Shown in pieces: positions 39,101 to 51,100 of a DNA stretch of 64,000 bases. A model generated the notes under the pieces. The model was not told the origin of the DNA. It ran no database searches and was given only the letters and a program-made list of their open reading frames with translations. The first letter of the stretch is position 1. Each line of letters opens with the position of its first letter. The stretch comes from Castor canadensis (lineage: Eukaryota > Chordata > Mammalia > Rodentia > Castoridae): positions 93,161,598 to 93,225,597 of the forward strand of contig NC_133405.1 of assembly GCF_047511655.1 (NCBI RefSeq), read 5' to 3'. A program made the translations under genes and the position numbers.

Positions 39101-42100
39101 GCTTTGGAGCTGAGAACCTCATGAGGGTTCTGGGGAACTATTGCCGCCTGGGTGAAGTACGAACCCACATCCGTGTGGGTGTCGTGGGTAAGGCCTAGTA
39201 AAAACAGTCACGGGGCCTGTTCTCCTTCTTCAGCATATACTTTATTGGGGGAAAGGATCCTGGAAACTGTGTGTTGCCTCTTTATGGAAGAAGGGAGTGG
39301 TTCTAGGAGGGTTTTGTGATTTATAATTTGGATAGGGGGGCATGGGAAGGCATACTTAGAATCATCACTGTGTATTGAGTGTTAGAACCATGGGCCAAAT
39401 ACATAGTGCCAGGTTTGGAGTTGGTACTGTCTCATCCTGTCAGAGTTAATGGGAGGGAAGCATGACCATCTTCCTTGCACAGATATGAACACTGAGGCCA
39501 AGAGAAGGAAAAAGGGACTTGTGGAGCTCAGCACTATGTGAGACAAGGTAGAGCTGAGGCTCAAATCTGGGCCTTTCTGAAATCCATGATACCAAGAGAG
39601 GGATCATGAGAGGGGAATAAGGAAATTGAGAGAGGCAGAGGCATTATCAGGGAAAGTGAAGCTAAGAGAGGGACACATCAGAGAGAGAGTTGGACACTGG
39701 GAATACATAGATATGCATACTTGAATAGACACACAGGAAGGCAGAAAAAGAACAGGGAAGCCAGATGGCAGGGTTGGCGGGGGAATGGAAAGTAGAGACA
39801 AATTCAAGTTACAGAGTCATGGAGAGAGAGGGGAGGAGATACAACCCAAAAAAATGCTAGAAGGGACATTGAAAGGCGCATGCATGGAGACCTGCAGGGA
39901 CATAAGAAGGATAGAGACAACCTGTGTATATAGATGTGCAGGCATATGTACCCAAAGAAAGAACTTAGACACAGATTGAGATTTGAGAGAGGTAGACATA
40001 GATGTAGAAGAACACATAAAAGTAGACTAAATACACATACGGATCCACAAACACACACGTAGCATCATGTACAGAACCAGAGGAGGCACATGTGAAGATA
40101 CAGACTCAGAGGCAAAATGCATGCACATCAAGTCCTATCCACAATACTCATCCTAGCTCTGCTTCACCAAAGCAAACAGAGCCACACATGTGCCCAGATA
40201 CACTATTATCCTCTGACACAACCCAGAGTCACAGAGATACAAATACACATGTCTATGATAAGACAGATGAATGTACTTGTGTAGAGAGAGATTGAGGCAC
40301 AGAGAGAGAGGGATAGGAAGACACAAAGAGAAAAAGAGCCTCAGTGACACAGGTATAGGGAGTATACACACAGAGAGATGGGCCCCAGAGAGGAGGAACG
40401 TGGTTAGCAAGAGACTGACAGGAGTTAGCATAGAAAGAATTACAAAAAAGGCAGAATTGGGGTGGCAAGAAAGGACAATGGCCAGAATGAGAAAGAGATG
40501 CTTAGATAAGACATACACAGAGAAATAGAGTTGCTAGAGACATAAAAGCCATCATATTTGAAATGAGAATGACCAAGAGACACACTGAAAGAGAGAGGTG
40601 TAGAGAGACTTCCAGGTTGGGGATGGGTAACTCCAGGCACATATATGAGAGAGTAGTAGTAGTAGACACTGTTAAATTCTCATTCACATTGAAAACAATG
40701 AGAATGAGAGATCCATTGAGGGAGAAACACATAAAGATATCATGGGCTGAAAGCAGCTCATAGGTGCCTAAATACAAAAACAGACCATAGGCAAAGACAG
40801 CTGCACAGAGAGACCAGCATCTGGACATGAATCCCTTCTCCCCAGGGGGAGTACGCACCAGAACAGATGGTTTTCTTTTTCATAGACTCTTCCTGAAGTC
40901 TACCTTCTATTGGATCATGTTTGTGAGACCTTGTATTGAACATTTCTCCAGGCTGGTTGTTGGTGGGAGGTCAGTGTCACATTTAGAGGGACAGGTCTAC
41001 TCAGTTAGCTGTTCACTAAAAGAGGAAAGAGCTAGAATGATCCTGTAGGGGCTTGGGCAGGGCCTGGGATGGAAGGCAGAAGCCAGGCTCTATTTTTGAC
41101 TTGTTCATGGCCTGGTCACTGCCCCTGCCAGGGCCTTACTCACACAGGCTGGCCTGAATGTTCCTGGGGGTTCTTTCTGCCCTGAGCTATCTGCTGCTAC
41201 TTTGCAGGTCTTCCCAATGTTGGCAAAAGCAGTCTGATCAATAGTCTGAAGCGCAGCCGTGCATGCAGTGTGGGAGCTGTTCCTGGCATCACCAAGTAAA
41301 CACCTGCTACTTCCCTACTATACAACTCCTTGATAATTACCATTTCTCCCATCCCTCATGTCTTCAGCTCCCATTACTTTGCTAATTTTGGACCATTTTC
41401 TGATTCTTCCCCTGGCATGGTAATCCCACTAAAAGTCCTCATGTACCTGACACCTCCTAGTGGTGGTAGGTACTGGCTCCCCACTGGGTGCTTCCTCATT
41501 AGCTTCTTTTTTTTCAATGATGGGATTTGAACTCAGTGTCTCACACTTGCTAGGCAGGCACCCTACCACGCCACTCCACCAGCCCTTTTTTTGTTGGATA
41601 TTTTTAGAGATAGGGTCTTGCAAAGTATTTGCCTGGGATGGCTTCAAACCCCAATCCTCCTGATCTCTGCCTGCCAAGTAGCTAGGGTTATAGGCTTGAG
41701 CCACTGGCTCCTGGTTCCTCATTAGCTTCTTGAAGCCCCCTAAGCACTGTGCAAGATTGGACCACTCGTGCATAGCTATATTGCTTAGATGAAGCAGCTG
41801 AGGCCCAGAGAGTCAGAAGAGTTCCCAAGCTCCCACAGCTTAGTCCTCAATGGCAGAGGCTAGATTTTAGAATTAGTCCTAGGTCTGTGGGGCCCCAGAA
41901 CTCCCTGGTTCTATTTCTCTCTACCTCATCTGTAAGGCTCTCTCCCCTCACTCCTTTACCTTCCCCCAACCTCCCCAGGTCCATCCTTTGTGGCTGGATG
42001 CCAGAAACATCCAGGCCTCCTTTCTTCTCTCTTACTCCCAGGTTCATGCAGGAAGTTCACCTGGACAAGTTCATCAGGCTGCTGGATGCTCCAGGCATTG

Positions 42101-45100
42101 TCCCAGGACCCAACTCAGAGGTGGGCGCTATCCTGCGCAATTGTATACATGTGCAGAAGCTGGCGGACCCTGTGACCCCGGTGGAGACCATCCTGCAACG
42201 CTGCAACTTAGAGGAGGTATGCAGCAGGGCCCCTGGTGGATGTCCTTTCTTACTGTTCCCAGAGAACTCCACTTTTCTTTTTCTTTCTTTCTTTTCTATT
42301 CTTTTTTAAAAAATTTTTGTGGCAGTACTGGGGATTGAAGTCAGGGCCTCAAGCTCACTAGGCAAGTGCTCTACCACTTGAGCCATGTCCCCAGTCCTTT
42401 TGCTTTTTGTTCTTCAGATAGGGTCTTGTGCTTTGGCCCAGGCTGGCCTCAGACTGGGATCCTTCTGAGTAGCTAGGATTACAGGCATGCACCACCATGC
42501 CTTATAGCACTCCACTGTTCCTCATGACTTCTCTCCTTCCTCCCTTTACCAGATTTCCAACTATTATGGTGTATCTGGGTTCCAGACCACTGAGCACTTT
42601 CTGACTGCAGTAGCTCACCGCTTGGGGAAGAAGAAGAAGGGAGGAATATATAGTCAGGAGCAGGCTGCCAAAGCTGTCCTGGCTGACTGGGTGAGGTGAG
42701 GAAGGGGCTAGCATGAGGCTTGTTGGGAGGCTGGCTCTACCAGGGCTTATATGTGTTCATTGCTGCCAGTGGGGCTGCCTGACTTCCAGGGTCCAGTGGT
42801 CAGAGACAGCTGAGGCACTAGCACATGTCTCGCTCGGGGCTTTATACTCAGTGATTGATTATCCAGCAACTAAGCCCATTATTGTTCATAAGCCACTGTC
42901 TGTGTTTTCTTGTTCCTTAGTGTTTTCTGTTTTGCACATTCATCCTCTTTTTGATTGGTCATTTGTTCTTTTAATGATATCACCAACACTCTCCCACCAC
43001 CTCCTAATGCAGTGGGAAGATCAGCTTCTATATACCACCACCACCTACCCACACTCTGCCCGCCCATCTCAGTGCTGAGATTGTTAAGGAGATGACTGAG
43101 GTCTTTGACATAGAGGACACCGAGCAGGCCAATGAAGACACAATGGAATGTAAGTGTGAATGGCTAGGTGCACTTGGTCTTATCCTAGTGGAACCACCTA
43201 GACCTGATGACTGATCCCACATTTGATCTCCCCTCCCTTATCCCTACTTGGGCTCTGGATAGGTTTAACCAGCTTTAGGATTAATTTAATCTCCTGTAAG
43301 GTAGAGTGTTCTAATCTGAGCCATGAGGAGTTGTTGGTGGTGATGGTTGTAAGCTTTTGGTAGATAGGAAAGTCCACAAAGTATCTGGTTAACCCCTTAA
43401 GGTGCTCTGGAAATAAGAGGCTCCATTCCAGTCTCTTGGGACCTGGAGTGGATTTAAACATTCCTACCCCCCTTTTTTTTGTGGTACTGGGGTTTGAACT
43501 CAGGGCTTCATGCTTGCTAGGTAGGTGCTCTACCACTTGAGCTATGCCCCCAGCCAAAATATTCCTTTCAATAGCCCCCTTTTGCAGGCATGGGTTCCTG
43601 CCTATAATCTCAGCACCCAGGAGACAGAGGTGGGAAGATCCAAGTTCAAGCCACCCTTGTTGCATAGTGAGAGTCTGTCTCCAAAACCAACCAAACAGAA
43701 AACTCCTTTTTTCTACTGTTGCCCTAGGCTTCTTCACAATCACTTCAGATGCATTCCTAGATTTTCCTTCTTATCCGTACTGGTCAGTGAAGTCTCCAAG
43801 TCACAGAAAGGTTGCATTGGCCAAAAGGCACATAGATAGTGGCAGGCAGGGTTAGCTTTGGAACCAGCTCTTCTGCCCCGTTGTCTTAAGACTCCTAGCT
43901 CAGAGTAGCTATGTGGTTAAAAGTATGGACTGCCTGCATTCAAATCCAAGCTTTGCTCTGTATTAGCTATGTGATGTTGAACAAAGTATTTCACTTTTCC
44001 CTGTCTCAGTGACATCATTTATAAAATAGGGGCAATAGAACCTACTGTATAAGTCGTCTTGAAGATTTATTTAATGTGTAAAAGAGGGGCAAAGGGCATA
44101 GCTCAGTGGTACAATTCATGCTTAGCATGTACAAGGCCCGGGATTTGAACCTTGGCACCAAAAAAAAAAATGTAGAACAACAGTCTGGCGTAAAGTAAAG
44201 AAATGTTCGTAAATGTTAGCTGTTATTTGCTGGAGTATATAGAAACTTGTGAGAAAGTTTCTTCTCTTCAGGCACTACCCCTGCAGCTCTGGCATATGGC
44301 TCCTGCTTCTTTCTCTACCCTGTCCAAGAAAGGTACCCATTGTTCCCTGGGCCTATGTGTAGACACTCTGTGGTGGTTGAGAAAGGCCTGGCTTCTGGTT
44401 TCTGTTTCTCTTAAGGGCCAGCCATTTTCCTTCTCTGAGTCTTCTTGTGTCGTTGGATTACTAATAAGTTTAAGAGGACTTGCCTGCTTCCTAGTTTATT
44501 GCTTCTGTGGCCTCGGGCAAGTCAGCCCCTTGCTGAACTTTTGTTTCTGCTTTTATCAAGTGGACAGTTGAGAGAGATTAGAGCTCATGTTCTTTTGAAG
44601 CTTGACCCTGAACGTAAGGGCAAGAGGGACTCTATCACTGAGAACATGTTTTACCAAAAGATTGAGGTGTGGGGAATTGAGAAGGTGGGGAAGAGGTTAG
44701 TGGTGAAAGGTTTTGGGAGGAGTTGGTACTAGCACTGGATCTTGAAGGGTGAGTAGACTCAGGGAGTCGATTGGGGTCAAGGTTGTAAAGCTAAAGCAGG
44801 TGTGAGGATAGCTAGTGTGGCACAAGGCAGCAGGCATATCTGAGGGTTGTGATGGAGGCCCACTCTCTGCAAGAGGCCAAAGGGAGGAGGAGTCTTTTTT
44901 GGTCCTAGGAAGAGAATCTCATTGGCTGCCATTTACAGAGCAGCATTGCTATTGGGCCAGAGTATTTCAGGTGTTTTCTGCTGAGTCTCACAGCAGTCTT
45001 GTGAATAGGGCTTGTGGAACTCCACCCCCCACCTTTTTGTGGTACTGGGGTTTGAACTCAAAGCCTACACCTTGAGCCACTCCACCAGCCCTTTTTTGTG

Positions 45101-48100
45101 ATGGGTTTTCTTTGGAGATAGGGTCTCACGAACTATTTGCCCAGGCTGGCTTTGAACCATGATCCTCCTGATTTCTGCCTCCTGAGTAGCTAGGATTATA
45201 GGCGTGAGCCACCAGTGCCCAGCATTGGAACTCCCATTTTTTGCATGAGCAAGCTGAGGATCTGGGACCAGCTCCCAGCAGGCATGTGTCCATTACAAAA
45301 CTCACGTTTTTAATCCTTTGTCATGTAGCCTCTGAGCAGGAACAAATGGGGCTGCCCACCCAACTGATCAGCACCCACATATCCTTTTTGCTGAGGCCTG
45401 ACCAGAGGGCTTGCAGCAAGGTCCCTGACAATGATGTTGGTTGTGTTAAAGGTTTGGCCACAGGAGAATCTGATGAGCTGTTGGGTGACACAGATCCTCT
45501 CGAAATGGAAATCAAGTGGCTCCATTCCCCGATGGTGAAAATAGCAGATGCCCTTGAAAATAAAACCACTGTCTACAAGGTACCTGTCTGCTTCTTCATG
45601 ATAGCCCTCTACCTGGGGTTCTGGGAGGTGGTTAGTCCCTTCCACTGAGCTACGAGTTAGTGAGGTATGAGTGGTGCCAACTCCCTCAGTGCTGGTTGCA
45701 GCCCATAGAACAGGTAACACTATCTCATCACCCAGTTGTTCACCTGGTATCCTAAGATCCCATACATTGTTAGTCACCAAGTCCCATGGCTTCTCCCTCC
45801 CTAAGCTCTTGAGAATCTGTCAGTTCCTTTTCATCTCTGCCATTCCTATAACCATAGAATAAGCTTCTAGTCTTCAGCTTACCTGGATTTTTGGTGTCTC
45901 TGTCTCTCTCTCTTTTTTTTGGTGATATTGGCGTTTGAACCCAGAGACTTGTAGGTAGGCACTCTACCACTTGAGCCACAAATCCATCCCTTTTTGCTTT
46001 AGTTTTACTTTTCAGGTTGGGTCTCATACTTTTTGCCAGCACCAGCCTCTAACCACAATCCTTCTACCTCCACTTTTTGTATAGCTGGGATTACAGAAGT
46101 GGACTGCTATGCCTGGCTTGTTTGTTGAAATGGGGTCTTGCTGACTTTTTGCCCAGGCTGGCCTCAAACTGTAGTCTCTGCCTTCCACATAGTTGGTGTG
46201 AGTCACTGTGTCCTGGCTGCCCCGTGGTTTCCAATGGCCCAAACTGGCCATGTTACCTCACCTATTTAAACTTCTTTCCTGGCTCCCCAGTACCTACATA
46301 ATCAAGTCCTTATGTCTGAGGCCTACTCTTCAAGACCTGTATGTGACTCCAGGCTTTTTTTTTGTAGCCATTACTTCTGACAGTCCCCCCTCATCTCTGC
46401 CCTTCCAAAGTTCAGGTTTTAGTAGATTTTAGATACAGACATCCGCACTCTGATGCACTTGGGGTGGTGGCAGCTGTGGGGGTGGATGTTAGGACAGCAT
46501 GGATCTAAGGGCTCTGATACAATACCTGGGGGTCAGGGAAGTCTCCTTGAGCCACATTTTGAAGGCTGAGTTCTCTGGGCAGGGGGTTAGACCATGCTTA
46601 TGCATTGGCCCAAATGGATGAGAGTGTGGGGTTTTAAGGAAATGACTGGTGCTATGAAGTGGCTGGAATGGGAAATGGGAACGCGGAGTCTGGGGTCCGA
46701 TTACAGAATGCCTTGACTTTGACTACACCACAGGCAGCAGGAAAACACTAAAAGTTATTTTTTTCTGGGTCACAGTTTTTTCCCCATTTTGGTTATTGTT
46801 TTTTTCTTTTTCTTTTTTAACTGGGTAATATGTGTACTAAAGGGTGGATAGTGAAAAGTAAGTTTTCATCCTACTTCTTGTGCCCTCCTTAGAGACAGTC
46901 ACTATTAGCAGGCTTTTGGATGTCCTTTCAGTGCAGTTCCATACTTATATGCACATAAAAGTAGCTGCAGATAACTATTTTATTTTACTGCTTTGGCCAT
47001 GCTGGGATGGAACCTAAGACAAATGCTGTGCCACCAGGCTACATCCCCTGCACCAGATAACTTTTAATTATAATGGTGGCATCCTGGACTGGAGTTGTGG
47101 CTCAAATGGTAAAGCTTCTGAGGTGGGAGGGAAAAAAAGGACACAAAATGGTAGCATGGGATTCTTGTTGTTCTGCACTTCGCTTATTTCATCTTGGAGA
47201 TTGTTCCACATGATTACATTAAGAACTGTCCTTTGTTTTTCATGGCTACATGATATCTGGAAGGCTTTCTTAAGCAAGGAAGTAATAAGGTCAGGCTTGT
47301 ATATTAGAACAATAACTTAGAAAGAGGAGGGCTGGGGTGGGGTCAGTGAGTTCAGGAAGGAAGCTAGCCCCTCCTCAGTCCATAAGAGAAGGTGAAGTCT
47401 GAACTTGAGCAGTGACAGAAATCACAACATTCCCATCCTCACATAATTTCAGAGGTTTCTCCACTGCTCAGAGGAAAACAAGTGTGAAGTTGTGTTTTAT
47501 GGTTAATATTTTTCACCGAGAATGTATCATTATATCTCATAAACCAGTAAGTGGTTTCCTCTTTTATATACTACAAATCCTAGGCTTAGTCTAGGTCCCT
47601 CAACAGGGCCACTCATTGCACAACTCCACGATACTGTTTAGGTATACTGTGTTGTGAATGGTGTCAATGCTACCAACCCCAATGTGGTACAGTGTGGTAG
47701 TTTTGCTCAGACACACCCATATTGTCTTTTCCCTACTACAGGGTATTGGGTGGTCATACACATAGGCTTTGGGAGCCCAACTGCTTGGGTTCTAATTTAT
47801 TCCACTGCTTACCAGCTGTGTGACCTCAGATGTCTTGTTTGTCATAGCATTCTTACAAGGATTAAATTAATTAATACCTATGCACGAAGGAGTTAATACA
47901 GTCACACAATGCTTAACAATGAGAATATGTTGAAAGGTGCATTGTTAGGTGATTTCGTTACTGTGCACATATCTTTGCGTGTACTTGCACAAAGTAAGAC
48001 AGCTATAACAGGCAGTATAATCTCATGGGACTACCATTGTATATGTAGCCCATTGTTGCCTGAACCATCTTTATATGGCACATGACTACATATGTACTTA

Positions 48101-51100
48101 TGTATGTAGATGCATAGAATGGTACCTGGTACATACTAAGCTTCCTGTTAATACTGGCTTTTACTACTCATATGTTCCTCTGACTCCTGCCACACAGATA
48201 CCCTTTTTGGTGTCCATGGATACCCTGTGTTTTCCCAGTGTTCAGTCAGGAGTGACCCTCCTCATCCAGTTACCACTATGTTGACCACCACCATTGCCCC
48301 CAGCCTCTTAGTCACTCATCTTTCATGTCCCTAATGGGCAAATAGTATACTCTGACTTGTATGATTGTAGTTGCATCCTCCTTAGTGTGGTTGCTCCCTA
48401 AAGGTAGAACTGAGTCTGACTCATTTCTCCACCTCCAACATTGTCCCCATAGAGCTGGGCATAAAATAAGTGTCAGAAAATATTTGTTGAGTAAGACCTT
48501 GAAGGGTCACTTAGCAAAGGATCATTTAATAACCAGTTGTCATTGATTAAGCAACTCTACTTTAAAAATTTTATTCTTGTAAAAGCCATGTAAGCTATCC
48601 ATTATCTACCCCAGTTTTTTTGTGTGGAAGGGGGCTGGGGTTTGAACTCAGGGCTTTGTGCTTGCAAAGCAGGTGCTCTACCACTTGAGCCACACCTCCA
48701 GTCCATTTTGCTGTGGTTAATTTGGAGGTGGGGTCTTGCAAACTACTTGCCCAGGCTGGCCTTGAACTGTGATCCTCCTGATCTCACCCTGCCAAGTAGC
48801 TAGGATTATAGGTGTAAGTCACCAGCACCCAGCACCCACCCCCATTTGATAGTTGAACACACTGAGGCTGAGAGGTGAACTAAGAACCTACTAGTATGTG
48901 GTGGAGCCAGAATTGGAACCTATTTTCTGTATGGCTCTAGGTTCCCTCTTTTTATCCAAGCCTTCCCCTGCCTCCTCTGCAGAAGTCTTTGCATGTCTTC
49001 TGGAAATCAAGACCTCACCATTATACTCTTTCTCTCCCCAGATTGGAGACCTTACTGGGTATTGCACAAATCCAAACCGTCAACAGTTAGGGTGGGCTAA
49101 ACGTAATGTAGACTACCACTGCCCCAAGAATAATGGTGTGGTAAATGTCAGCTCAGTGGACCGCCGCCCGATGCTGCAGAGGATCATGGAGACAGACCCA
49201 CTGCAACAAGGCCAGGCTCTAGCATCCGCCCTGAAGAATAAGAAGAAGATGCAGAAGCGTACAGGTGGGAGTACCTGACCACTCCTATGCTCTGGAAAGG
49301 GCTACCTGGGGCTTGGATTAGAGGTTCCTGAATAAGCATCTCTGTGTGTCCAGTTCCAGGCTTAGGTTAGGGTGCAGGAATGCTCAACTACTAGCAAGTG
49401 GTTCTCAAACTTAAGCTTGCATCAGAATCACCAGGAGGAGGGTTTGGTAAAACAGATTTCAAGGGCCAGGGATGTAGCTCAGTGGTAGAGTGCTTGCCTC
49501 TCGCATGTGAATGGTTTGATCCCCAGCCCAAACAAACAAATAAATAAAACAAAACAACCAACTAAAATACTCCACAGATTTCTGGGGACCACAGTTAGAG
49601 AACCACTAGCCATGTCATATAGCCACGTTTATCAGGTGCTTTCTATGTGTTAGGTAGTAACAGCCTATATATAATTTTTGCTGTACTAATAGGTAGTACA
49701 CTCAAAATCTTAAAGGATATACACTAAAATCTCTCTCCAGGCCTCCCCTCTTAGGCAACCAGTTAGTTTCTTGTATCACTTTCCCGAAATAGATGCATAA
49801 ACAAATACCTATATATTCTAGTCCACTGAGCACAGTTTTGCCTCATCATTTCAATTTGTCTTAGGATTATTTCCACGTTAATACACAGGAAAACTTTCCC
49901 CCTTCATTTTAATGGAGATCAGTTATATACTTGGCCCATTCAGGGTCTTTATACTATGTAATTGGTCCTCCATATGCCTGACTTCTGTATCACAGCTTCA
50001 ACCAACTGAAAGTCAAAAATATTTTTAAAAATTGCATCTGTACTGAATATATACAGAATATATTTCTTGTCATTATTCCCTAAACAACACAGTGTAACAA
50101 GTATTTACGTTGTATTAGATATCGGAAGTAATCTAGAAATGTATACAGGAGAGTGTGTGCAGGTTATACGCAGATACTTTGCCATTTTATACTGAATCTG
50201 TGCATTTGTTACCCTCTAAATTCCCCATGGATCCTGAGTGATGATTGTACTTATCTTCACTAACTCATTGCAAAAATGTTAACCTCATTTGGCAAGTGAG
50301 GAAACTGAGGCCCACACACATTAAGTGACAAATTCAAGGTAAGATAACTAGTAATTGATGGAAGACAAAATGCATACCTAGGTAGGACTGATTGACCCTG
50401 TCAACCTTATATATGTTTAACTAGGCCATATTTCATAACTAAACATTTACTTGTGGCCTGACTCCACACTGAATTTTGGGAATCCAGGGATGAATTGCCC
50501 TTTAACTCCTACTCTCTTGTTAGGAAGTGGGGAGGAGACAGAACAGACATTGACAGTGCAGAGTGGTTACTCTGAAGACACAGGAGGCAGTGTGAGGGAA
50601 CCTAACTTAGCCTTGGGTGGTGGTTAGGTAGGAGTGATCAGAAAAGATTTCCTGGAGAGGGTAGTCTTAGGGAATCTTGAGGAATAACAGGTGTGTCTAG
50701 AGAATGGGATGTGTGAGTGCGTGAACATTCAGGTTCAAAGCCAGTACTGCAGTGCTGCTCCTTTGCTGTGAGAGCTTTGGGGGATAATGGTGGAGTGCCA
50801 AGTTCATATGGTAGAGGAAAACTACTATTTTGTTACTTGGAAGGCACAAAAGTACTTGTAGCACTAGGGGTTTGAAATCCTGAGTTAGAAGCTATGTGAT
50901 CAATTCACAGATAGACAAATGTATCTTCCTGTGAAGTTGAATGCCCACAGCCCACTAGTTGTTTTGTTTAGTGTTTGGGGGTACTTGAGCCAGTTTGGGA
51001 GCTTTGTGTAGACCAAGCTAGTTGTAGGGCAGTTGTGTAAGGCCTTCTTTTGGCAAACTAGTCACTAAAAGATTGCTTGTATTTCTCCATCTGCAGATAA

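Noticed and set aside
39804..40943. Many overlapping ORFs on both strands
   Set aside because: They follow from the AGAGACA-rich repeat, which rarely makes stops. There is no conserved domain and no splice logic.
43198..43743. A 181-residue minus-strand ORF
   Set aside because: It crosses an ID monomer and a B1 monomer and has no recognisable domain.
45241..45648. A 135-residue ORF as an independent gene
   Set aside because: It is GNL3L exon 14 read through into both flanking introns; the overlapping minus-strand ORF is its shadow.
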